Source: Acidobacteriota bacterium
GTDB taxonomy: Bacteria; Acidobacteriota; Terriglobia; Bryobacterales; Bryobacteraceae
Reading direction: 5' to 3'
Length of the DNA: 52,821 bases
NCBI GenBank assembly: GCA_026394015.1
Contig: JAPKZA010000018.1
Span: 1 to 52,821, forward strand
Shown here: positions 40,508 to 49,093 of the stretch, in pieces
How the letters are laid out: each line of letters begins with the position of its first letter
Position numbering within the stretch: position 1 is the first letter of the stretch
Position numbers and translations under genes: made by a program
Notes under the pieces: generated by a model
The model's input: the letters and a program-made list of their open reading frames with translations, nothing else
Database searches by the model: none
What the model was told of the DNA's origin: nothing

Positions 40508-43470
40508 ATGATCGCGCAACTGCTTCGCTTTGCACTCTACAACCGGTTCATCACCGTCGCCATCGGACTTGTGTTGATCGGCCTTGGGATCTACTCGTTT
40601 CGCCTCCTCAAACTGGAAGCTTATCCCGACATCTCGGACACACAGGTGGTCGTGATCACCGTTTTCCCAGGTCACGCCGCCGAGGAAATGGAGCAACAGG
40701 TCACGGTTCCGATTGAGCGGGCTCTCAACAGCGTGCCTCAAGTAATCGCGCGCCGCTCGCGAACGATTTTCGGTTTGTCGGTAGTGGAACTCACCTTCGA
40801 GTACGGCACCAACGACTACTTCGCGCGCCAGGTTGTCAGCGAAAAGCTCAAGGACACGAATCTGCCTGATGGCGCGAATCCATCGCTTGGCCCGTTATCC
40901 ACTCCCATTGGCGAGTTGTACCGCTATAGCCTCGAAGCACCGAAAGAATACGACGAGATCCAGTTGCGCGAATTGCAGGACTGGGTGATCGCACCTCGCA
41001 TCCTCCAAGTCCCCGGCGTAGCCGATGTCGTCCCGTTCGGCGGACTCACCAAGCAATATCAGATCGAGATCGATCCGTTGGCGCTCGAAAAATACAACCT
41101 CACCATCAACCGGGTCGCCGCCGCCGTGAACGCCAACAACAAAAATGCCGGAGGCGCGCTGTTGGACAACAAGCACCAGTCGCTGGTCGTGCGTGGTGTC
41201 GGCCTCATCAAGACCGTCGAGGATGTCGAGAACATCGTTCTCGCTGCGAACAACGGCGTACCTGTTCTGGTCCGAGATGTGGGACAGGTGAAGATCGGCG
41301 CGGCGCTTCAGACTGGACTCTTCGGCCTGAACGGAAAGCTCGGCGGAGTGGAAGGCATCATTCTGATGCGACGCGGCGAAAATCCATCGGACGTCCTCGA
41401 CGGCGTGAGCAAGGCGATAGACAACCTGAACGACATTCGCTTGCCGAAGGGCGTTAAGATCGCTCCTATTTATGACCGTCGCGACCTGGTCGCCAATACG
41501 TTGAACACGGTCTCCCGGACCCTGCTCGAAGGTTTGGTCATCGTCCTCGTCGTACTGTTTCTCTTTCTGGGAAGCTTTCGCGCCGCGCGGACGGCACGCT
41601 CATTATGGTGGAGCACATCGTCCATCACCTGTCATCACGCCGCGACTCGGAGGACGGAGTGCTGGAGAAGGTCCGCGACGCGGCCTTTGAAGTGGAACGG
41701 CCGATCTTCTTTTCCCTGCTGATCCTGATTTCCGCTTATCTTCCGTTGTTCACTCTGGAGCGCGTCGAACGCCGTCTTTTCACGCCTATGGCGTTCACGG
41801 TATGCGCGGCGCTCTTGGGTTCGATGCTGATCACGTTGACGGTCATCCCGGTGCTTGCAACTTATATGTTCAAAAAGGGGACAAAACACTGGGAGAATCC
41901 GGTTCTGGCGTGGGTCTACCGCCGCTATGAAGGAGTTCTCACCCGGGTACTGCCACGCTCCCCGTATGTGGTCATGGCGTCGTTTGCCATCGTTGCTGGC
42001 GCTTTCGCCCTCGCGGCTACACTGGGTTCAGAGTTCCTTCCGCAACTAGACGAGGGCGTGATCTGGGTCCGCGCGAATTTGCCTCCAGGCACGGCGTTGG
42101 CCAAGTCGGCAGACATCGCCAACGACATGAGCGGACTGATTCGTCAATCGGAAGAGGTGCGCAATGTGGCATCGCAAACAGGCCGCAACGATTCGGGTAC
42201 CGACCCGTTCGGCCCGAATCGAAACGAGCTACTGCTTACCTTGAAGCCTTATGACCAATGGACTGCGGGCAAAGGCAAGCCGCAACTCGTGGAAGAGTTG
42301 AACAACCGATTGAAGAAGAACATCCCAGGGGCAACGTTCAACTTCACGCAACCGATCATTGATACGGTTACCGAGTCTGTCACGGGTTCGTCCGCAGATC
42401 TGGCGGTAATCCTAACAGGCAGCGACCTTACCACCCTGCGGGGCTTGGCGGCACAGACGCTGGATTCGATCCGCACCGTTCCCGGCTCGGCTGATTCCGC
42501 CATCGAACAGGAAGCCGACCAGGCCCAGGTCCAAATTCTCGTGAAGCGCCCCCAAGTGGCGCGCTACGGCATCAATGTTGAGGATGTCCAGCAGTTGATC
42601 GAATTGGCTGTAGGCGGTAAAGCGATCACTAGCCTCTTCGAAGGCGAGCGTCGATTCGATATTACGGCACGCTATAAGAAGGCTGCTCGCACTGATCTGG
42701 CGGATCTTGGCAACATTCTCGTTCACACCGCCGATGGCGGAAGAATACCCATGTCGCAACTAGCCGAGATTCGCGTCGTCAATGGCGCAAGCATTATCGC
42801 CCGCCGCGAGAACGAACGTCAGATCACCGTTCGGACCAATATCCGCGGCCGGGATCAGGGCGGCTTCGTGAAGGATGCCCAGTCCAAATTTGCGAAGGCG
42901 GTGCGGCTGCCGTCGGGCTACACCGTAGATTGGGGCGGGCAGTTTGAAAATCTGGAACGCGCCCGCAAGCGTCTGATGGTGGTACTGCCCATGACCATCG
43001 CTTTGATCTTCGCCCTCCTCTTCTTTGCCTTTGGATCGCAACAGTATGCGTTTCTTGTGCTGATGAATGTGCCGTTTTCCTTGGTGGGCGGGATTCTATT
43101 TCTATGGATGCGAGGGATCAACCTGAGCGTCTCCGCCGCCGTTGGATTCATTTCGCTCTTTGGCGTTGCCGTGATGAGCGGTGTCCTCATGGTGGCGGAA
43201 ATCAATCGCCGGCGAACTCAGGAAGGCGCGGACTTGCAATCGGCAGTGCTCAAGGGTTCGGTTGCGCAGGTTCGTCCGGTCCTGATGATGATCGTCGTGG
43301 CATTGTTGGGTATGGTGCCGGCGGCACGGGCATCGGGAATCGGCTCGGACGTACAACGGCCATTGGCAACTGTTGTGGTCGGCGGGTTACTCTCAACCCT
43401 GTTCCTTACGCTGATCGCTCTGCCCAGCATGTACTACCTGGTGGAGCGACGGAGAGAACGGAGATCATGA
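40508..43470 (+). pseudogene. Heavy-metal RND efflux pump (CzcA/CusA family) with an internal deletion and frameshift
   Basis: The N-terminal frame (from 40508) has L-E-A-Y-P-D-I-S-D-T-Q-V and the first periplasmic domain; it runs to L-F-L-F-L-G-S-F-R-A-A-R near 41588. The rest is in another frame from 41590 (D-G-T-L-I-M-V-E-H-I-V) to 43470 and contains the second periplasmic domain and final membrane helices. In family members about 40 residues lie between these two points, including two membrane segments and the first Asp of the D-F-G-x-I-V-D-G-A-V-V-M-V-E-N proton-relay helix. That piece is missing and the frame changes, so the pump should be inactive unless this is an assembly error. Upstream and downstream genes of the operon are intact. 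Confidence 0.85.
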
Positions 43471-43799
43471 TGTCAACAGCACGGAAGGCGCTGGTTATTT
43501 TCGTAGATGAAACCGATATGTGGCAGGACTCGCACCTTTATGCCGCTATCGTCATGACCCTTGAGCGCCAGGGAATTGCTGGGGCAACGGTCAATCTCGG
43601 ACTGATGGGATATGGACGGCACCGGCGAATTCATCGCAAAGGACTGTTCGGCATGTCCGACGACAAACCGGTGACCATTATCGCGGTTGATACTGATGAG
43701 AAGATCCGCGCCGTGCTGCCAATCATCACGCCGATGGTACGAGAAGGTCTTATCTTGCTACAAGACGTTGAAGTTGTTTCTACCGGCACGGCGCAGTAG
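43467..43799 (+). CDS. DUF190 family protein
   Basis: A 110-residue protein of the DUF190 family: A-L-V-I-F-V-D-E-T-D, L-Y-x-A-I-V-M-T-L-E-R-Q-G-I-A-G-A-T-V, and G-Y-G-R-H-R-R-I-H near the middle, with L-P-I-I-T-P-M-V-R-E-G-L-I near the end. The fold is a small ferredoxin-like, PII-like one; the function is unsettled, and family members occur next to ion channels and exporters. It overlaps the pump stop by ATGA (a second ATG follows), so it belongs to the efflux operon and may sense or modulate transport. Confidence 0.88.
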   Translation: MMSTARKALVIFVDETDMWQDSHLYAAIVMTLERQGIAGATVNLGLMGYGRHRRIHRKGLFGMSDDKPVTIIAVDTDEKIRAVLPIITPMVREGLILLQDVEVVSTGTAQ

Positions 43800-44510
43800 T
43801 GCCGCGTGACCGAGCCGCGGTTGTCGACCTTTTCTTACGCCCGGCATACAGACGGAAGCGAAACGCCGAAGTGTTGATGTCTGGCTATTACGAACTTGAC
43901 TCCCAAATTCCCTCGTGCCCCTGAGGAAGAAAGACGCAATCCTTTCCCCACCGAACTGCGCGACCAATGGCTGCGCGTTGGGTTGTCCATTGAAGCTTTC
44001 TTCAGCCGTCTTGTGAATCCGCCTTCCGGATTGAGCGTGCGAATGATTTATCGCTGGATGAGCGATGACGCGCCTTGCGCGTCATGCAGGATCACATCGA
44101 TTTCGTTTTGGCTGGGTGGCGGGCGTTGCCCGACGACTCCGGACGGCTGAAAAGCATCCACTCCATTCCGTTTGAGGAAAAGGCCGTGCGTACTGCGCCG
44201 CCCTCCACCTGACCGCTCAACCTATCAGAGAAGCTCATCTTTCTGCTTCAGCGTGAAGAGGACGAAGGTTGCTACGATTATGAAAGTTGTGTGCGCAGCC
44301 TAAGCGTTCTCATTCTCTAACTTATCGGCTCGGATCTGCCCGGCGCTCGACCTTGCTCGCAGAAGCGAATTCGCGCACGCCCAGCAAAAGGCGCGAGCGG
44401 AAATCAGATCCATTCCCGATGGATTTAGTGACGCCTCTTTGAATCCAAAAGCGGACAAAGTTCGTAATAACTTTTTGATATTCGTGTTACCGGGAGGGTT
44501 CTTTAGACAC
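43800..44510. other. Gap with a possible frameshifted hypothetical gene
   Basis: A frame beginning near 43896 (T-P-K-F-P-R-A-P-E-E-E, then L-S-V-R-M-I-Y-R-W-M-S-D-D-A) appears to continue in another frame from about 44085 (M-Q-D-H-I-D-F-V-L-A-G-W-R-A-L-P-D-D-S-G-R-L) to a stop near 44211. The pieces look protein-like but I recognise no family. Nothing else is evident before the ribosome site of the next gene. Confidence 0.35.
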
Positions 44511-47500
44511 ATGCGCACGGGAAATATGCCGCTCATTGGCTTCGCGATCTGCATAGCAGCTATGCCACTCTTCGGGCAATCGTCCGCCGCTTCCCTTTCT
44601 GGAACGGTTCAGGATGAACAGAACAGGGTGATCGTTTCCGCGAGCGTCAGATTGCACGATCCCGCAAGAGGAGTTTCGCGGGAGGCGATAACCGACGCCA
44701 ACGGTGCCTTCGTTTTTTCGCAAATTGCGCCGAGCGGATACGAGATCTTTGTCGAACAGCCCGGCTTCGCCAAGGCACGCTTCACCAACATCGCTATCAA
44801 CGCGAATGACCAACGATCGCTCCGCCTCACTATCAAGGTCGCAGGACGCGACGAGACGATCGTCGTGACGGATGAAGCGCCGCTCGTGCGCGAAAACCCT
44901 GCCGTAGCGACGTCCGTGGACAGGGGATTCATTGAGAATCAGCCTTTGAACGGCCGTTCCTTTCAGACCCTGATAAATCTCTCGCCCGGCGTGGTTCTTG
45001 TACCGTCTACGCTTCCTGATGCCGGTCAGTTTTCCGTCAACGGGCAGCGCAGCGGGACGAACTACTTTACGGTAGACGGCGTGGGAGCGAACTTCGGGCT
45101 TCCGTTCGCCACAACGCCCTACGAAGGCGCGGGCGGGGGAACGCCATCGTTTTCTTCGCAAGGCAGTACGAGTGCTCTGGCGTCCGTGGACGCCGTGCAG
45201 GAGTTTACCATCCAGACATCCACATACGCACCGGAGTACGGTCGTCAGCCTGGCGCGCAGGTAGCGATCGTCACGCGTTCGGGAACGAACAGCTTTCACG
45301 GAAGCGCCTTCAACTATTTGCGAAACGACAAACTGGACGCCAATAGCTGGTTTGGAAACGTGAACGGTTTGAAGCGGCCGGCGCTGCGTCAGAACGATTT
45401 CGGGTTCACGCTGGGCGGCCCGGCGTTGATTCCAAAAATCTACAATGGCCGCAACCGAACTTTCTTTTTCGTCTCCTACGAAGGTTTGCGCCTCATACAG
45501 CCGGTGATTTCAGTTCCTTCGCGCGTACCTTCACTCGCAGCGCGCGCGCAGGCCACCGGCATGTTGAAGAGCATCCTGGACGCATATCCGTTGCCCGTGG
45601 CCGCGCCGTTGCTGGGTGCGCCTGCGGAGACGCCCTATGTGACGAGTTTCTCCAATCCCTCCAGACTGAATGCCACCAGCGTGCGGGCCGATCATTCCTT
45701 CTCAGAACGGATTTCGGTTTTTGGACGTTACAACTACGCCCCTTCCGAAAACCGGGAACGCGGCCGTTTCGCTACGCCAAGCTTCGTGGCCATTCTGCCC
45801 GGCAGGACGGAAACCGCGACCATAGGATCAACGATGATTGTTTCCAGCGCCATAACGAATGATCTGCGTTTCAACTGGAGCCGCGCGGTCGCATCGCAGA
45901 TTTATGAACAAGACACTTTTGGCGGGGCCAAGATTTTGCCGCGCGATATCCTGTTTCCGTCTTTCGCGAACCCTGACACGTCGCTCTACTATCTGACCAT
46001 CGGCGCGAATGATGAAAACACGATCAGCCCCGGCGTGTTCAGCCGGAACACGCAAAAACAACTGAACATCGTCAACACGACGAGTTGGAATTCAGGCGCC
46101 CATGCCTGGAAGTTCGGCGTGGATGTCAGGCGGCTGGCGCCTTCCATCGGCGGGCGCTTGTTTAGTAAAACGCTGACATTTCCCACCATCACGGCGCTGA
46201 CGACAGGCATCATTCCCAGCGGCGAAGTCCGGCAGGCGGATGGCTATCTGGAACCGCGCTACGTCAACTATTCGGCCTTTATTCAAGACGCTTGGCGATT
46301 GAATCCGCGGCTGACGCTCACCTACGGTCTTCGATGGGAGGTAAACCCTGCGCCGTCGGAAGCCAATGGACGCCTGCCCCTCACGCTGACGGGGATTGAC
46401 AACCCGCCCACGGCGAAACTGGCTCCTGCAGGAACGAAGCTTTACGACACGACCTATGGCAATTTCGCGCCACGCGTTGGCATCGCCTATCAACCTTTAA
46501 GAGGGCGCGGCACGGTGATCCGCGCTGGTTTCGGCTCCTTCTATGACCTTGGTTACGCCTTTAGCGGCACCGCTTTCTCCCCATCGAATTATCCGTTTGC
46601 GAGGGCTGTGGCCGTCACCAATACGCCGCTCGACGCAGCGGTTCTCTTTTCGCAAGTCGGGCCGCAGACCATCAATCCGCCGTATCCGCGATTGTTCGAT
46701 TATGCGGACAATTACAAGCTTCCGTATTCTTTGCAATATAGCTTCGCAATTGAGCAGCCCTTCGGCAACGCGAATGCATTGTCGGCGTCTTATGTTGGCT
46801 CGGCTGGACGGCGGCTGGCGCGCATTGAAAGCCTGCGAACGCAGACGCTCCAAAACCCGCTCTTCGCGCGCGTAGACTCCGTCAATAATGGCGGTTATTC
46901 GGACTACAATTCTCTCCAGACGCAATTCAAACGGCGGATGACGCGCGGTCTGCAAGCGCTTTTCTCCTACACGTGGGCGAAGTCTCTGGATACTGCCTCT
47001 GACGAATCCAACAACAGCCTTCAGGCGCAGGCCGTCAGGGTCAACCCTTCATCGGATCGAGGGCCCTCTTCCTTCGATATTCGTCATGCGTTTACGGGAG
47101 CGGCCAGTTATGAGATTCCTGTCTTCACTTCAAATCGCGCGGCCCGGATCATTGCCGGCGGCTTTGCGCTCGACACCATCATGCGCTTCAGGTCCGCTGC
47201 GCCCGTCAACGTGCTTACTGGCCGCGATACGCTTGGGCTGGGGCTAACGACGATCGCACGGCCCGATCTTGTTCCGGGTCAACCAGTCTATATTTACAGC
47301 GATGCGTTGCCGGGCGGCAGGCGGTTCAACCCGGCGGCGTTCGACGGCGCGGCGCCTTTGGCGCAAACCCGTCAGGGAACGCTGGGACGCAATGCGCTGC
47401 GCGGATTTGGACTAGAGCAGGTGGACCTTTCCGTGCGTAGAAGGTTCCGCCTCGTTGAGGGCGTGGGATTAGATGTTCGGGCGGATGCCTTCAATCTTTT

Positions 47501-47660
47501 CAACACGCCGAATTTCGCCAATCCGATTGGCATTCTGACGAATACGAATTTCGGAAGATCTACGCAGATCGTCAGCGCATCCAGCGCCGGAGGCTTGAAC
47601 CCGCTGTTCCAGGTGGGCGGCCCGAGATCCATCCAGCTTTCACTGAAGGTGCAATTCTAA
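44511..47660 (+). CDS. TonB-dependent receptor with carboxypeptidase-regulatory-like N-terminal domain
   Basis: About 1049 residues: signal peptide (ends near L-F-G-Q-S-S-A), a carboxypeptidase-regulatory-like domain (about 25-105; L-S-G-T-V-Q-D-E, R-E-A-I-T-D-A-N-G-A-F-V-F), a plug domain (N-G-R-S-F-Q-T-L-I-N-L-S-P-G-V, F-T-V-D-G-V), and a beta-barrel ending in aromatic Q-F. This Oar-like layout is abundant in acidobacteria. The ATG at 44511 is preferred, with GGGAGG upstream. The ligand is unknown; the following DUF4198 gene suggests a metal or metal-organic compound. Confidence 0.92.
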   Translation: MRTGNMPLIGFAICIAAMPLFGQSSAASLSGTVQDEQNRVIVSASVRLHDPARGVSREAITDANGAFVFSQIAPSGYEIFVEQPGFAKARFTNIAINANDQRSLRLTIKVAGRDETIVVTDEAPLVRENPAVATSVDRGFIENQPLNGRSFQTLINLSPGVVLVPSTLPDAGQFSVNGQRSGTNYFTVDGVGANFGLPFATTPYEGAGGGTPSFSSQGSTSALASVDAVQEFTIQTSTYAPEYGRQPGAQVAIVTRSGTNSFHGSAFNYLRNDKLDANSWFGNVNGLKRPALRQNDFGFTLGGPALIPKIYNGRNRTFFFVSYEGLRLIQPVISVPSRVPSLAARAQATGMLKSILDAYPLPVAAPLLGAPAETPYVTSFSNPSRLNATSVRADHSFSERISVFGRYNYAPSENRERGRFATPSFVAILPGRTETATIGSTMIVSSAITNDLRFNWSRAVASQIYEQDTFGGAKILPRDILFPSFANPDTSLYYLTIGANDENTISPGVFSRNTQKQLNIVNTTSWNSGAHAWKFGVDVRRLAPSIGGRLFSKTLTFPTITALTTGIIPSGEVRQADGYLEPRYVNYSAFIQDAWRLNPRLTLTYGLRWEVNPAPSEANGRLPLTLTGIDNPPTAKLAPAGTKLYDTTYGNFAPRVGIAYQPLRGRGTVIRAGFGSFYDLGYAFSGTAFSPSNYPFARAVAVTNTPLDAAVLFSQVGPQTINPPYPRLFDYADNYKLPYSLQYSFAIEQPFGNANALSASYVGSAGRRLARIESLRTQTLQNPLFARVDSVNNGGYSDYNSLQTQFKRRMTRGLQALFSYTWAKSLDTASDESNNSLQAQAVRVNPSSDRGPSSFDIRHAFTGAASYEIPVFTSNRAARIIAGGFALDTIMRFRSAAPVNVLTGRDTLGLGLTTIARPDLVPGQPVYIYSDALPGGRRFNPAAFDGAAPLAQTRQGTLGRNALRGFGLEQVDLSVRRRFRLVEGVGLDVRADAFNLFNTPNFANPIGILTNTNFGRSTQIVSASSAGGLNPLFQVGGPRSIQLSLKVQF

Positions 47661-47675
47661 AGGATGACTGTTCCT

Positions 47676-48491
47676 ATGACTTTTCAAGCTAAAGGTATTT
47701 TATCGCTGCTGCTGATGGCGGGAGCCTCGCCGCTCTTCTCTCATGATCTGTACTTGATGCCTGAGAAATTTGTGACTCAACCGGGAAAGCGGCTCCGGCT
47801 TGTGTTTCAAAATGGAGACGAATTTCCTGTAGGCGTCTCCTCCGTAAAGGCGGACAAACTCCGGAACACAAAGCTGGTATCACGGGCCGATACGGCTTCT
47901 TTCGAGGATATCGTCGCCGAGGCCAAGCGGACGGTCGCGACGGTGAATGTTCCGGGGGAGGGCCTTGCCATTCTGACCGCTCAAACCATTCCTACATTCA
48001 TCGAACTGGAGCCGAAGAAGTTCCAGTCCTATCTGACGCATGAGAATTTAACGAACGCCATAAAGTGGCGCGAGGAACATGGAGACGCCGCAAAGCCGGG
48101 CCGTGAGCGCTATAGCAAGTATGTGAAATCGTTGATTCAGGTTGGCAAGCCTGATGGATATTACCGCGAACGCACTGGGCTCACGATTGAGATCGTTCCT
48201 GAGGCTGATCCTTATTCCCTGAAGCCCGGCGCCACGCTTCCAGTCCAGGTGTTGTTTCGGGGAAAACCGGCCGTGGACGTTGCGGTGGAATCCGCCTGGC
48301 TTGAAGGCGGCAAAGCCAAAATGGAGGTTTTCGGGCGCACCGATCGAGAAGGGCGTGTCCGCATTCCCGTCAAAGCCTTCGGACCTCACAGGCTTCATGC
48401 CATCGTGATGGAGCGATGCGACGAGCCTCAGGTCGCCGATTGGGAAAGTTTCTGGGCCAGCCTTACGTTTGAGATACCAAAGGGGCGCTGA
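47676..48491 (+). CDS. DUF4198 domain periplasmic protein
   Basis: A 271-residue secreted protein of the DUF4198 group, whose members often accompany TonB receptors and metal transporters. Signal peptide at residues 1-22 (cleavage near L-F-S-H); the mature N-terminus H-D-L-Y-L-M-P-E-K-F is the family hallmark, and the C-terminal domain has F-G-R-T-D-R-E-G-R-V-R-I-P-V and H-R-L-H-A-I-V. AAAGGA lies 11 bp before this ATG; an ATG 12 bp earlier is possible but sits on the ribosome site. It follows the receptor by 15 bp and is probably co-transcribed. Confidence 0.85.
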   Translation: MTFQAKGILSLLLMAGASPLFSHDLYLMPEKFVTQPGKRLRLVFQNGDEFPVGVSSVKADKLRNTKLVSRADTASFEDIVAEAKRTVATVNVPGEGLAILTAQTIPTFIELEPKKFQSYLTHENLTNAIKWREEHGDAAKPGRERYSKYVKSLIQVGKPDGYYRERTGLTIEIVPEADPYSLKPGATLPVQVLFRGKPAVDVAVESAWLEGGKAKMEVFGRTDREGRVRIPVKAFGPHRLHAIVMERCDEPQVADWESFWASLTFEIPKGR

Positions 48492-48601
48492 GCGATTTGT
48501 TCAGGACGTATCAAATCGAGATCCGCTCCATAATGCCGCCTTCCTCGCGGAACGAAGCGCGCATACCCCATCGCCGTCCGTGAAACGCATAGAATTACGT
48601 T

Positions 48602-48970
48602 ATGCACCGTTTGGCCGCAGCTTTGCTGCTTCTCTCGTTCAGCTTCGCGCTGATCGGGCCAGCGATGTTTTCAGACACGCAATCGCAACTGCCCGCCTGT
48701 TGCCGTACCCGAGGCAAACACGGCTGCTCGATGGCGCGACATTCCGCGCCATCATCAGGGCCGTCTTTCCACGCTCCGAACAAGTGCCCTCATTATCCGG
48801 TTGCCGGAGTCTTCACGAGCAATGGCAACACGCCGCTTCCAGGGGATAAGGCGACCGTCGCCATATCCTTTACAGCTCACCCCACAGGGGTGCGTCAGAC
48901 GGCAGCCCGTGGCCGCATCTCCTTCCGCCGCGCTTGGTACAAACGCGGCCCTCCTCGCTTCATAAGCTAG
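48602..48970 (+). CDS. Small secreted Cys-rich protein
   Basis: A 122-residue protein with a clear signal peptide (M-H-R-L-A-A-A-L-L-L-L-S-F-S-F-A-L-I-G-P) and a mature part starting S-Q-L-P-A-C-C-R-T-R-G-K-H-G-C-S-M, then C-P-H-Y-P. The C-C, C-S-M and His residues suggest metal binding (copper or similar), but no named family is recognised. It stands between the DUF4198 gene and the second receptor. The C-terminal 40 residues are basic and low in conservation; the true end may differ. Confidence 0.6.
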   Translation: MHRLAAALLLLSFSFALIGPAMFSDTQSQLPACCRTRGKHGCSMARHSAPSSGPSFHAPNKCPHYPVAGVFTSNGNTPLPGDKATVAISFTAHPTGVRQTAARGRISFRRAWYKRGPPRFIS

Positions 48971-49093
48971 TCATCTCCAAATTCTTCCCGCCGCGACGGC
49001 GCGTGAAAAGAGAAATGGACGTCCCCTTGCGTTGGCTATTGAACGCCGCCGCCCGTTCCATTTGAGTAACCAGCATATGCCAGAGGAGGCTTC

